A stretch of 64,000 nucleotides of DNA from Porodaedalea pini (GCA_002794775.1 NBAY01000004.1:868001-932000); one strand, 5' to 3'; shown: positions 10,546 through 22,587, counted from the first letter of the stretch. Made by a program: numbers and translations. The notes: a model not told the origin generated them from the sequence alone.

Positions 10546-11087
10546 ATGTTAGCTCGCATTCTGCTCGCCGTCGCTGTCCTCGCTTTACTGCACGGTCAGT
10601 CATTATCTTCAAGCCCTACATCCAAGAGACCAAATCGAGGGGCTAACGATTCCTAACAGCCGCGTTCTCCACGTATGAACGTTAGTAATACCGTATTTCA
10701 CATCATTCCACAGATACTCAGCAGGTTTCAGATTTGTCGCATTTGAAGGCCTTGGGAAGGCCAGAGGGGTCATTACCACAAAACGTACGTGTCATTATAT
10801 TTGACCAGCCTACGACTTGCTCACCGGTGCGCATGACGCATACATAGATCGTCGCCGAGGCGCTTGTCTCGCTAGTCATCGGGATTGTTGGAGCTTCATT
10901 AAATGCACCGGAGCTGAAGGAGATCACCTGGCGCAGTGAGATGAAAAAGAGGTGCGTTGCTTCTTCGCGCTGACTTTTCCGAGTCGGACTGCTCACAAGC
11001 AACGTTCTTAGGAAAATTGATGACATGGACTCTCGGTTGAGCTTCGCGAGCTGGACCAACAGAGGCAACGAGCTCCTGTCATCGTAG
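10546..11087 (+). CDS. EMC5: ER membrane protein complex subunit 5 (EMC5/MMGT1-like)
   Basis: EMC5 is a small two-helix membrane subunit of the EMC, the ER insertase for tail-anchored and multi-pass proteins. Five exons fit exactly: 10546-10594, 10660-10680, 10732-10784, 10848-10951 and 11012-11087. They give 303 nt and 100 aa, typical of the family. The protein starts MLARILLAVAVLALLHAAFS (helix 1), then YEHLSHLKALGRPEGSLPQN, a second helix AEALVSLVIGIVGASLNAP, then LKEITWRSEMKKRKIDDMDSR. The YEHLSHLKALGRPEGSLP and IDDMDSR blocks are diagnostic. Two exons are tiny (21 and 49 nt), so an ORF scan misses the gene. It is divergent from the acyltransferase, another ER membrane protein. Confidence 0.93.
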
Positions 11088-12096
11088 CGTCGGAGTGCAC
11101 GACTGCATTGTGCGGAAATCCGTCTTCTAGACCGAAAGCGTTACCCAGCTGGTTCGCACCCGTTTGCGACTTATATATCCTATTGTTTCAAATGAGCATA
11201 CGTTTTGTACTTGCCGCAGATTCCGAAGGAGGTTCTGGTGCAACGAGCGTCAAAGTCATAACATCTTCAAGTTATCTTTGAATAACTTTGCCCATCTCGT
11301 CTGTTTGGTAGAATTTTTTGGCCTCTCAGAGCTAGTCTGGCATAGGAACCTGGTTTACCTCTCCGACCCTCATGCAAATTGGGTACTGGTTCGAAGTAAG
11401 TCAGATCGAGTCCGCTCTGTGACTCGATGTCAGCGTACAGACTAGTTTCATCATTGCTTTAAGGAGTCTTTTACTTATCCGCTGAAACAAGTAACAATTA
11501 CACTTAGTGGCTCTTTTCTTGTCTGAGCAAATATATGTTGGTATACACATAGGCCAGGTCAACCCTGTCTCCGAGCTACGATTTATTCGCAATAACTAGA
11601 GCGGGTTCTGAAGTAAAATAGACATGCATATGGACGAAAGAAGGGCGCCGTTGCCGTATCTGCTACTACCACCACCACCACTACATTTACCAAAGAGTCG
11701 AAACAATCGTAACCTCCTTGCAACCATTAAATTCTTGACTCGCTCATGGATGAATTTCTGGGTCCAAAGCTTGAGTGCATTCTGGAGAATGCAGTCGCTA
11801 TCATGAGCACTTCGAAAACGGCGACGCGAGAACTTTCGCAAGCACCCTCTTGAATGAAGCAGTTCATATTTCAAAAGCGTCAGTTTCCTTTCATCCTCTA
11901 ATGGAATCAACGGCAGCATACTCACTCACATTAGGTCTGACACCACACTAAGGGCCATACAGCTCACGACCGAAAGACACTCTCGGATATTGGCGCTATT
12001 TCGGGCCATATAGCTCGCTTGCAGCACATAACATCCTTGCTAAACAACACCACCGGAGTGTTTTTGGAGTGCAAGAATAATATTTAGAACAAACAG
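11088..12096. other. Intergenic, no gene seen
   Basis: About 1 kb between EMC5 and the F-box remnant. It contains a (ACC/CCA)n stretch near 11667-11690. Several frames of 60-110 codons are open by chance, but none shows a recognisable motif or splice-linked continuation. Confidence 0.5.
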
Positions 12097-13441
12097 TTGG
12101 GCAAGACTCCGGACGAAGTCCTACCCCTTATCTTCCAATTTGTCTGCTCTCCCAACGCGTTTCGCTCCCAGCGCGCGGTTGCGATCTCTCACGTGTGTCG
12201 ACGGTTTCGACGAGTCTCATTTAGAACTACACGACTTTGGACGTGCCTCTGCACCTCGTATCCTCTGGAGAAATTAACTGCCTTTCTGAGTCGCACGCAG
12301 TCTACTGAACTCACGATAGTCATTGACACGTTGACCATCAAAAAACTGAACTCATGAAAATGCGTCTCAGCGCGTTCTTCACCCTATTGACTCCGGAATG
12401 CGACCGCTGGGTGGAATTTCGCTATCCTCAGCCTCCAGGTATTCCATCAGACTCGAACTTGGACTCTCTGAAGCCATTCCTCGCCAACATGGACTTGCCA
12501 GCTTTGCGTCGTCTTCACACATACGCGGGGACAACGAGGCTCGAGATCTAGATGTTCATGCGAACACACTCTCCATAATTTGCAGCGATTGGACTATGCC
12601 CAGACTCCGTGATCTCACTTGTTACAATGGGCAACCGTATTTACAGCCTTTACATACTCAGGCTATCACAACCCTCACGGTTAATGTGAATGGTTGTTTT
12701 ACTCGCTTGGAGCAGTCGAAAAAGCCATGCCTTTCCAGTCTTCTCGAATCATTAGTAGGTTTTCCTCTCCTGCAGACGCTTTCACTCCGCATACATAGAG
12801 AGGCCGTAGTGAAAAAAGCTATTATCAACGCCGATCTACCTTCCCTTACAAGTCTCAGCCTGGACACGAACGACCTTCTTGACTTGCAAGTTCTCCAGCG
12901 CTTCTACTCAGCGCCGCGACTTCCCGCTTTATCAGAGCTTTCGCTCACCTTGTGTGCAAAGTATAGAAAGAAATAATTCCATCCTCTTTACTTCGACGCT
13001 GTTTCATTCGATAGCAGCCAATATTAATGCCCGTCTTTGCGGGGCCTACACATCAGATTCAGAGCAATGGTATTGCCTCAACTCGGCATTGACGCCGTGT
13101 TCAAAGCCTTCCCGCAAGTACACCATATTTCGATGGATTTCAAGCATTACAAATTGGAGTACAATGGAACGGCTTTACCGCCGGGCCTTTTATCCCTCTC
13201 TTTGGACTCCAACTACATCTCTGAACGCTCGTTATCAGGTGTCATCAGTGGTTTACAAGCGATGCCTGGTTACTCGAACTTCAAGGAATTGCGGCTTCAA
13301 TCATCTTCATTAGAATCTCATTTCGCAGCATTCATGCGGACGGCTCATGAAGGCTTCGGAGAAAGGCTGTCGATCGAGTCGAATTCGACGTGGGTGGCTT
13401 TGAGTTTAAATCACGATCGTATGCTTATACATGTCTACTAG
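12097..13441 (+). pseudogene. Decayed F-box/LRR-like gene, plus copy
   Basis: The 5' part encodes an F-box-like motif (KTPDEVLPLIFQFVCSPN..AVAISHVCRRFRRVSFRTTRLWT, 12100-12240). It continues with CDRWVEFRYPQPPG..LDSLKPFLANMDLPALRRLHTYAG, then an LRR-like Leu-rich block (LVGFPLLQTLSLRI, LPSLTSLSLDTN, LPALSELSLTL), then LPPGLLSLSLDSN and MPGYSNFKELRL. These pieces lie in three frames: a shift near 12350, another near 12535, and a stop near 12975 before the frame resumes near 13037. No short GT-AG intron explains the first two shifts. The F-box frame has TTG, not ATG, at 12097 after an AG acceptor-like site, so a first exon may be missing. Better preserved than the inverted copy at 6037-7276. 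Confidence 0.65.
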
Positions 13442-13533
13442 AGGGTCTCCGGGATGGGCAGAACACTTCATCCTAGATTACCCTGAGCAATTATGGTATT
13501 AGAGTAAGGCGACTGCAACGGAGGGGCTTGTGA

Positions 13534-15184
13534 TCATGAAGTGCTTTTCTTGTCCGTAAATGACTTGAGTTTCTGGTAGTCCCTGTTGAGCTTTGCCTCC
13601 GCGGACACTTTCTTTCCTTCGCCACCAACACCTCCGCCCCCACCGCCCTTACGTTTCTCCTTCCGTGTTTTTCGTTTCTTTTCAGTCTCAAGAGCGGAGT
13701 CCGCTGCAAGGATGTCGCGGATCGATGGTATAGCGGAAGAAGCGAGCGGCGCGAGTCGCGCAACACCCTCTGGCGGTGTCTCATCGTTGATTTCGCCGGT
13801 CTCTTTAGCTTGTCCCCTAATAGTATCATCGTTAGGAGAAGCAGAGTTATCCTTCCTCTTACCCCTTGCGTCAGCAAGTGAGGGCAAGGGGCGTTCGAGA
13901 GAGGGTGATGGAGGTTCGCCGTCGTCGACCCATTTTCGCCGACGATGGGCTTCGGACGACTCCTCATCCACTTGTGTCGAGTCAATCGTGTCAAGTACTA
14001 GTGTCTCGGAGTCCTGAGTTACGCGTTTACTAGTGTTGTCACCGTCATCATCATCGTCATCGAAGTTGACGCCTTCGTACTCCCCGGCCCCAGCAAATAT
14101 GTCAAAATCTTCATCTACTATCTCCGGTTCTGGTTCTAGCATTGAAAGTTTCTTGTCCGAGTTTTGCGCGGTGCTCAAAGTGCTCACGTCCTCTTTCTTG
14201 ACTCTGTCCTCCATTGGAGGGGCAGTGGCTCCAGAAGATGCCAAGGAACCTTCGGCAGCCTCGTTTTCTACCACTTTCCGTTTCTTCTTCTTCTTGACCT
14301 CCTTCGTTTCCTTAACCTTCGAGCTTCCAATAGGCTTGAACTTCCCCTCACGTTTTGCTTCTTCGAGGGGCTTGTCTTCTATGGACGCTGGCGCGGTAGC
14401 TCCGTCTGCATCACCTTTGGCTCTCTTGTTCTTCAGCTCCCGCACGATGTCCTCTCGTGTCCTTTTCTTAGATGTCGTAGTCTGTGCTGAGGCAGGTGGA
14501 GATGCTGATATTGCACCATGAAAGGCCTGTTCCAACTCTTCATCGTCCTCTACGGAAGTAGATGCTGCCACACGAGCTTTGGTCTGCTCAAGGAGAGCAA
14601 AGTCAAGTCCCTTCACGAGAACCGTATGCTCTGAGTCACCGCCAAGGTATCGGCGTTGTTCCTCAACCTTTATCAATAGACATGAGCAGATGCGTAGTAA
14701 GAGTTACGAAATATAACCGCACAGCTTCTTTGTTTTCGTCGTTCGCATGTTGCTTCTCAAAGGTTTCGAGAACAGATTCGACCTAACTGAACACGTCAGA
14801 ACATTTTCAATAAAGAAATCTCTACATTACGCACCTCTGCAAAATCTCCTGCGGCGCCCGTTCGCCTCTCTGCTGCTCGGTCGCGATAGTTAGAGTCCGT
14901 TTGCTTCTTAATCTTTCTCGGTTTGAATGCCGCCTTCGAGCTCTCAGCGGACTTCCTAGGTACCTGGTAAGCTCAGACTCCCGAAAGAATGAATGCAGTA
15001 CGCACTTTTGATCGTCCTTAGCCTTAGATGGTAGCAATGGTCCTCTGGCTGTCGGTGTGTGCTGTGAACTGCCCTGCTTGGATACGGATAGAAGCTTCCG
15101 GAAAGCCTCCTGAAAAATGACTACAGAATCAGTTGATTATTTTGACCGAGCTTAATGTTAAGTGCGAACTTGATCCATGCTCAT
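13534..15184 (-). CDS. RED/IK-like protein, spliceosomal B-complex factor
   Basis: RED (IK in animals) is a B-complex protein of the spliceosome. Five exons fit: 15184-15170, 15109-15006, 14955-14835, 14782-14723 and 14667-13534, giving 1434 nt and 477 aa. The N-terminus (MDQEAFRKLLS, then KKSAESSKAAFKPRKIKK) leads into YRDRAAERRTG, the signature of the RED N-terminal domain. Next come FAEVESVLETFEKQ and VEEQRRYLGGDSEHTVLVKGLDFALLEQ, the second family hallmark. The C-terminal two thirds is disordered and charged, with Lys-rich tracts, an acidic DDDDDDGD run, a Gly run, and an end LNRDYQKLKSF that also fits the family. ATG at 15178 is an alternative start in the same frame. It converges on the F-box remnant and diverges from the KAR9 gene. 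Confidence 0.9.
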
Positions 15185-15567
15185 GAACCGGATAGACTGA
15201 GATAGATATTGGATAATGACAAGCGAATGGAGCGTTGACAGCACTAAATGAACCTCGGACACGGTTAGGCCCGTGTCACGGCATATTAACCGCGCGGGTT
15301 GTGCACTCTTCACAACCTCACCAGCCACCTCGTTGTCTTCGCGTGCAGTTCATCGTCATTATCGACAACGAGCGCTCTCTACGACGCCCTCGTGCTTTGT
15401 GCACGGACCCGGCGTTACTCTCCGAGTCCGTGGCATCCCAACAACACGCGTCGGAATATCTACATCCCTCCAGAATTTGGCTCGGACGCTGAGTTAACGA
15501 CCGTGCTGCGCTGTGCATGATGGTTTCTCTCTCACTGTCTCTATCGCGTTCGACGAGCCACTCGTCG
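15185..15567. promoter_or_regulatory. Divergent promoter region between RED and KAR9 genes
   Basis: The start codons point outward across about 380 bp. No TATA box is evident. The segment is GC-moderate with CG-rich patches, including an ACGCG near 15447. The KAR9 start could also be the ATG near 15517, which would shorten the region to about 330 bp. Function is inferred from position. Confidence 0.4.
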
Positions 15568-18487
15568 ATGGCAAAGCAGGACTATGGGGAGCTTGAGAGG
15601 CCACTGTCGGCATTATCCACTGCACAGAAGTCCGTAGCGTCATCGTCGGGTAATTCAGTGCTCAATACAGACACGGGTACGCGATCTTTACGAACTTAAA
15701 ACGAACGCGTCTTTAACACGGAGGAACGTCTTAGAGGATGTTACAATCAACGTTAAGAAGTCTCTTGACAATGGCAAGCGGAAACGGCGCAGCATCGAGT
15801 GCGTAGCATTGGTTCAAGCGAAGATAGTGGCGCGCTCATCTTGGTCTCTTGCTCAGCGATCTACGGCTCCTTGCCATATCCACAAACATGACAGAGCTTT
15901 CATATAGTATATCTGATATACAGACGCGTATATTCGGTGAGTGAGAAACGATACGTGCATGGGCCATGACTTAGTCCAGCGCATCTCAGAAATCCAGGAG
16001 CTACGCCACCAATCCCAATCATCGCAGGATCCTCAAAGTTCCTCTTCAAACGTCATTGATCAGGCTCTCATGTCCTTAGATGAGCGTCTTGAAGCAGTTA
16101 ACAGAGGGATGAAGTCTGTCGCAGACGCCCTAGAGCCACTGTCGTCGCAAACCCCTAAACAGGTGGAAGATGAGGAGGACGAGCGCACGCTCTTGCTACG
16201 AAAGCACAGGGCATTAGTGGCTGACTGGGAATCTGTTCAAGATGAAAGTGATGTTCTGAGAGAGGAGCTTAAGGAAGACAAATGGTTGACTGTCTTTCGC
16301 ACTGTGAGCGAGCAGGCTGATGGGATGATGACCAGCTTAGAGAAGGCAATACAACGCTGTCAGGTATGTGACATCTATACAGGGAGTGTCTATGTGAATG
16401 CCAGTCTAATAGAGTAGTAGGAGTTTATATGGCGGGTGCATAAAAGGGTTCCCTCAGACGATGCTACCCTTCTAGCTCAAGCGAACCCGTCTTCACGGGA
16501 CGCTGCACCTCTCACTTACGAGACGTTTTGCACCTTGCAAGATTCTTTCGAAGCAAAGAAGAAGTAAGCTTCACTTGTTGTGTTTTTCAGCATGTCTCTG
16601 ACGATTCGTTAGACACTATATGCCTGCTACGTCCAAGGTTCTTTCTATCATAGATAAAGGAGTCCAGGATCGTGTGACGAAGAACGGTGAATGTCTGCGT
16701 CGTCATGCTGAATCAACGCAACGATGGCGCAGTCTAAGGGAACGAATACAGCGTACAGAAGCAGATATGGAGGTCACCCGCAAGATTCTATTGATGCAAG
16801 GAAGCGAGCCAGATGAATTTGGCTCTGTCTCTGAACGAACATCAAGATCTTCAATTCACGGGAATGGTTATCTTGCTACTCCTCGATCGTCAGAGGGCTC
16901 TCGCCGGATCAGTAACTCGCTTGAATCTCTTTCTAGTTCGATTTCTCCCTTCCGGAAATTTGCGAAGCGATTAGGTGGCAGAGTCAGCGGGCGGGCCACG
17001 CCTACTGGTAAGAACGATGCCACGAAGGCGCCATCCTCCGACCCCTTGCCGACGGTACGCAATCGACAATCGATGTTTCCTCTACGCGGGGTGACCAACC
17101 TCAACACGCCTGAGCGGCCAATGCATAAGCACTCACAGAGTATGACTCCCGAGTCGCCGACCATCCGTCGCTCTGGTCCTGATGAGACAATAAAATTCAA
17201 GCCTCCAAAGTGGAATAGCTCAACGAAAGTGCAAACCGAGGAGCCTGTCAAGACAATCAAGCCAGCGTTAAGCAGAAGACCATCGGCTGCGAACATGCGG
17301 TCAGTCTCAGGCAATTATCCACCTGCAGCACCCAATCCCCCGCGAAGTCAGTCTCGGAGCTCCTTTGCCTCCTCGCGACCTTGGTCACCAATCACAGCGT
17401 CCAACGGCTCGACAACACGGTCATCTATCAGCCGGCCACCATCTCGAGCCCAGTCATCGTTTGATTTCGGAACCAGTCCGCGCTCGCGTCCAAAGACCCC
17501 TAGTCATATTCCAACGCCCGTGTTCTGGAAAGGGTCTTCTGCTTCGTCGGACGCCAGCTATGATGACAGATCGCCACCAGAGTCTTCCATTATGCAACGC
17601 ATTTCGCCCACTCGCTCTACTTCTTCTGTCAGTGGTATCTCCTCGTACTCGCGAGCGAAGACGCCGCTTGGCAGTCATATTCCCTATGCACGTCCACCCA
17701 GTAGATCCATGATACCTGTCCCTAAGCTTCAATTTTCCTCTGCATCACGACCTTCGTCTGCTATGTCCGATTATGACCGCCCCGACACTTCGATGTCTTT
17801 CCGCTCCTCCGCCCACCGCGCTCAGACTCCAGAATCTGCTCTGCGAGGGCGCGTTCAACAGCTTCCATATTTCCATGACAATGCATCGTCTGTCATGCCT
17901 TCTACTGTGAGACGATCGAGCCGCGTGCCTCCCTCAAGTTTCCGTCGCGAGTCTTCCACCGCCCCTCCTCTCCCTCGTACGCCGTCGTCGCGACCGAGTT
18001 CGCGTGCGGGTGCATACACACCAAGCTTTGAGTCACGTTCTATGCACACCTATGTGCCCGCCAATCCCCGGGACCCACTTGACGTGGAAGTCGCAGCCGT
18101 CGGGAATGCGTGAGTTCAATCGCGATTATCTTTTCTTGCTTGCGTTTTTGTTTATGACGTCTATTTCTCAGCATCCCCCATGGATTGCTGATTGAACGCA
18201 TCGATCCACCTTTGCGTGTCATTCCGAAAGAGAATGAGGAGATCAAGGCGCAGTACGCGTTCTCAAATCACCTTGCGCGTAAGGTTGTGACATGCCGGCT
18301 GCTCACCATGAGTCGGTCGGGCGTGAAGTCGCGGAAGGTTATGTGCCGTGTCGGCGGAGGTGCGTCTTCGATGATCCTTATCAACATATTTCACTTGTAC
18401 TGACCTGCCTCATACTTCCTTTTTGTGTGGATATTAGGTTGGCAAGAACTCCAGCTTTACCTGCTCAGTCGCCAGGCTGGCAACTAG
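15568..18487 (+). CDS. KAR9: KAR9-like microtubule plus-end adaptor with C-terminal GAR (GAS2) domain
   Basis: Kar9 links EB1 at microtubule tips to myosin/actin for spindle positioning and nuclear movement. Exon pieces: 15568 to about 15676, about 15700-15935, about 15990-16361, about 16419-16565, 16614-18112, about 18174-18360 and about 18438-18487. KAR9-type helices include LTRRNVLEDVTINVKKSLDN, LSYSISDIQTRIF, EIQELRHQSQ, MSLDERLEAVNRGMKSVADAL, HYMPATSKVLSIIDKGV and CLRRHAESTQRWRSLRERI. A Ser/Pro/Arg-rich linker (about 16840-18060) holds three SxIP motifs: SHIP at 17502-17513 and 17673-17684, SMIP at 17706-17717. The end reads IPHGLLIERIDPPLRVI, then VTCRLLTMSRSG, KVMCRVGGG and WQELQLYLL, a GAR domain. 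One frame break near 15850 between SSWSL and SDLRLLAIS could be an unseen intron, an error or a mutation. The start is uncertain (15517 or 15568). Confidence 0.85.
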
Positions 18488-18912
18488 CACATCGTACCGC
18501 ATCTGATGATTCTCTCGTGGATGTGAATTTATCTTGACTTTTGGGCGACTACTCTTCACCCTCCCCCCTCTTCTGCTGCTATCCTATCGCGCCATAAAAT
18601 TACTTGTCGTTTTTGTTGCCCTGCACGCTGCTTCTTACGTCGAAATCCCTTTCTTTTGTCGTTTATGCAAGTTTGAATGTTATGCACACAAAGTATGTAC
18701 CAGCCGTCCTCGGTTTTACAAATTAATTCGAGTTGTGATGATAAGAATTTCTCACACATGGCCTTGACTCTCATTGACAGTGTGATGAGACAGATTATTT
18801 CATTATTTCAGGGGCGGAAAAGCCTCAAATAACTCTTAATGACCATTGCGTGAACCATAAAGGACATGCATTTGACTTCTGGGACATCTCTTGAGGCGAG
18901 AGGGGGTGTATC
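18488..18912. other. Convergent intergenic region
   Basis: Lies between the stop codons of the plus-strand KAR9 gene and the minus-strand TRAPPC12 gene. It must hold both 3' ends. It is T-rich at left and has no recognisable coding sequence. Confidence 0.5.
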
Positions 18913-21777
18913 CTACGCGTTCATCTTCAAACAAGCCGTGCGCAGACCGTCACCGCTCCATTTAGCGACCTCGATGAGCAGATCGCGCTTCCGGTGCGCT
19001 GTCAGAGCTGCGCGCAGTTCGTACATAGTTGCTATACGTTGTCGAGAATGAGTAGATGAACAAGTGAAAAGGAGGAAATGGGACGCACAGAGGTTGAAAA
19101 GATAGGGCTCCGCGGTAGTTGCTGCGGAGGGGGATGCCTGAAGTGTTGTCTCGAGGACTTGTATACCCTTCATGTAGAAACGCGAGGATGCGAACTATCA
19201 GCTTTGAGACGCTTTTGAAGTAGAAAGGTATTCGCACCTCCTTCACTTCCCCTTGTCCAAGTAGCGCAACCGCATAGTTATTCGCCGCCTGCGAATACCA
19301 ACACATCTCAGCAAAACAAGCAAGCGAAAAAAAAAAAGGAACGAAAGAACAACACACCACGACATCTCCTGGCTCGCCCTCCGCAAGCGCCCGCGCATGT
19401 TCCGCAGCTGCAGCCCAGTCACCCGCAGCCGCCGCGCGCACGACGGCGTTCGTCGCTTTCAGTGCGGGCTCCGCGTCCGGGTCGGCGTCCACTGCGTCGA
19501 AATGCGCCGCAGCGGAGCTGAGAAGGCCGCCTTGTAGATATATGCGTGCGAGCGCGGAACGCAGAGCCGGCGCGGGTGGGGAAGAACCCGAGGCGCAGAG
19601 CGGTTCGAGGAGCGCTGCTGCAGCCGTGTAGTCCTTAGCGACACACAAATCAGTAAACCCTGGACAACATGTTATTTGGAAATATACTAGACACCTTCAT
19701 CTCGACGAGCTGACTCGCCACTATCAATGCCATGCGCGCACCACGCTCCTTCCACATCGAGTGCTCCGCGGGGTCGTGCGTCTGGCGCGCACGCACACGG
19801 CAGCGGCGCAGAAGGGCGGCTACATCGTCGAGGTAGCCGAAGTGGTCTCCGGACCAGTAGGCGCAGCGTGCACGGAGGACCTCGAGCTCGAACGGAAGAA
19901 CGTTGCGCAGGATGTAGGCGCGAGCGGTGGGCGGCTCGACTGTCGCGAGCACGCTGAACAGGTTCTCGCATTCTGCAGATGTTTGATTGAAGAGCCGGAG
20001 GCGCGCGAGCGAGGAGAGGCGGATGTACCATAGCTAATAACCAGAAATTTCAAAGTTCTGCAAACCCCTCACACAGACGTAGTTCTTTCAGTTCACGCAC
20101 ATTCAATATGAGTTCAACGTCGCGCGAGTTTGCCAATACGATGCGATCTCTCGCCATGCGTGCGAGCGCGCGCCAATTGTTCGTCATCTGAGTACAAGAA
20201 AACATAACATTGGCAGAGGGTACACACACACAGACATACATCTTATTAATTTACAGGCCAGTCCATAATTTAGCAGGGGTACACTCACAACAAGCGTGTG
20301 GAAGTCGGTATGCTGCCACTCGCCGCTGGTATCGCGCGGCGGGCGCAGGTGAGGTTCGGGAACGTGCTTGGTGAGAAGCGCGCTCAGCGGGTCGGTCTGT
20401 GGAGATAAGACAACGGTGAGACGCGCGACGAGGCGAGCCCGGGCCAGTATGAAAGCGGATATGAGGCGGCTTTGGCGGTCAACCACCACGTCAGAGAAGC
20501 GAAACCGCGCACTAAGACACGTACGTGAGGCACGGGCAGAAAGAGCGAGGTGACGGTGAGAGCAGGAGTGTGCAGTTCCGGCGCTTCTTCCTCTGATGAG
20601 GACGAGGTAGACGAAGGCGAGTTCTCAGACGGAGCCGACAGGGTCTTTTCAGGCGGTGACGGCGCGGACTGCTTCTCGTCGACAACAGGGGCGGGAGGCC
20701 GCGCTACACTGTCGGCACTCTCGAGCTGCGTCGAGAGAACGACACTCTGCGTGATTGGCGTGCCCGCATCACTCTTCGCAGCAGGTGAGTTCGCTGCCTC
20801 CCTTTCTGCCTCCGGCTCCGAGAAGGGGTCCTCCGGGTCATCGACAAGGAACGGGTTAATGTCCACAACCGCGGGGGACTCAACACCACGCGCGTCGCTT
20901 TCCGGAAGAGAGACCGGCTGAACGGGCTCGGACTCCTGCTCCATCTTGACTTGCTTCAGATCTTCAGAGCCGTCACCGTTGTTGTCAGTAGGTTGAGCCG
21001 GATGGTCGACAGTGGTGGAGGAAGAGGACAAGGAAACGGTCTCGGCATTTTGCGTGGGGACGAGAACGATGGAATCAGATGGTGCCGTAAGCGGCTGTCC
21101 TTCGGCCCTTTCCTCTCCTCGGACCTCAGGTCCGCGCGCCGCCTGCTCAGCGTCACCCTTGACGTCCTTGACGTCGTCAACGGCGGGCTCAACGACAGCT
21201 TTGACGGCGGGCGTTGCTTGCTCCCCGCTAACAATGTTAGTTTGCTCGACGTGTGCCTCCGAGTCCTGGCTCTGTCCTGGTTCCTTTACGGCTGGCTCCT
21301 GCCTCACCTGGCCTCATGCTCGATCTGCTCGCCCTCGCGCGATACGGCTGCCTGCTCGACCTCAGCTGCCTTCTCCTTTCCGGCCGCCTGTTCTGAAGCC
21401 CTCGCCACCTCCTTCCCATAATCCGTCTCGCCTGACTCCCTCTCCTCCTTCAGATCCCGCTCGTGTCCGACCTCCTGCTGGCTCGCCACACTCTGCGCGC
21501 TGTGCACGCTCGACGCCGACTGGCGACGCCCATGGCCACGCAGACTCGTCCGCGATGCGATCGTCTTGAGCATGCGGACCGGTTTCGAGGAGGTCATGCG
21601 TCGGCCGAGCCCTTTCAGCCCGTGTGGCGGTGATTGGGACGGCGCCGCGGACAGGAATGCATATGGCTGCGCGTCGGGCGTGCCAGGCGTTCCGGACGTT
21701 CCGGGAACGGCAGGCGCGGCCTGCGGCGGCGGGGTGCTCGGCCGCGTGCTGTCGCGGCGACGTAAAGACAAATGCAT
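18913..21777 (-). CDS. TRAPPC12: TRAPP complex subunit 12 homolog (TRAPPC12)
   Basis: TRAPPC12 belongs to TRAPP III, a Rab-activating tether complex of ER-Golgi traffic and autophagy. The N-terminal 370 or so residues are disordered, with Pro/Gly/Ser- and Glu-rich tracts, including a NPFLVDDPEDPFSEPE motif. The conserved part starts at LTVTSLFLPVPH and TDPLSALLTKHVPEP (20400-20350). It goes on through DTSGEWQHTDFHTLV, MTNNWRALARMARDRIV, LWYIRLSSLARLRLFNQTSAECENLF, EPPTARAYILRNVLPFELEVLRARCAYWSGD, ERGARMALIVASQLVEMK and DYTAAAALLEPLC, a TPR-like helical array. The last exon is IQVLETTLQASPSAATTAEPYLFNL plus RKRDLLIEVAKWSGDGLRTACLKMNA. One intron is placed at 21307-21228; that junction is the least certain. 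Several introns of 50-90 bp separate the other blocks. Start taken at MHLSLRRRDSTR. Confidence 0.85.
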
Positions 21778-22587
21778 GTCAAGTGAGCGGGTTGCTGAAG
21801 CTAGCTAGTGGGTACTGTGTGCGTGTCGTCGACCGACTAGCAACACGCCTCTGAGTCGCGTCGTGGTAGAAGGAAGATGAGCTTTGTTCTAAGGTGCTGA
21901 ACCTGAATGGGGATTTTGCCCGCCGAGTAGTGTAGCCCTCTTTGTACTTATAGCAAGGCCCGATTATGTGTTGTAACTTTATGTACAATTATATACATCG
22001 CAGCAACATTGCAAGGCGCTTACCACCCGGTTTGCGCGTTGATCTGAGCCTGATACGAGGCGTGCTGTACATGCGGAGAAAGCAGGCGAGGTACCGCCAC
22101 TCATCTTAAGCTTGTAGCTCCATCTCCGGCCGTTCGTGGCCTCCGGGATGCATACGACGTGTATACAGCTTGTAGTCGTGTAGAAGAGCGCATTACATTT
22201 TCCATGCTGCACTTCACAGGTTCGCGAGCTCGAAGTGAAGCTCAAGTGCTTTATGAAATTGGAACGGCGTGTCAGCCGGGAATGGATCACAGCGCGTCGG
22301 GAAGCTACGCCTTCCATCCCGAAGCGAATCTCGCCGCAAACCTCCTACGAGCCTGAAATTTCCCAAATCTGTTCACGGCTCCCGGGACTTCTGCTTTGTT
22401 ATCCGTTCGAAGCCTAGACGTGCTTTTAGTACCCTCACCGTCATAATCGAAATCAACCCCAAAGAATGAACGGAGACGGATCCGTGGATGCAGCAGCTGA
22501 CATGAATATCGTAAAGTAACGAGAATAAAGTAAGATAATGCAATCGATGTCCATAGATCATGACAAACAAGACACCCATCAGACCTC
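21778..22587. other. Intergenic, likely TRAPPC12 promoter and ZW10 3' region
   Basis: Between two minus-strand genes. There is a CGTCGACCGAC-containing stretch near 21825 and otherwise mixed composition. Open frames here have no recognisable motif and no splice-linked partner. Confidence 0.45.

Noticed and set aside
13586..14521. Long plus-strand open frames opposite the RED gene
   Set aside because: They are Ser-rich mirror frames of the Lys/Glu/Asp-rich RED exon; the minus strand has the family motifs.
16868..17314. Minus-strand 148-codon frame inside KAR9
   Set aside because: Antisense to a Ser/Pro-rich coding exon, with no conserved motif.
20550..21569. Plus-strand open frames opposite TRAPPC12
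   Set aside because: Shadows of a low-complexity acidic exon; no motifs of their own.
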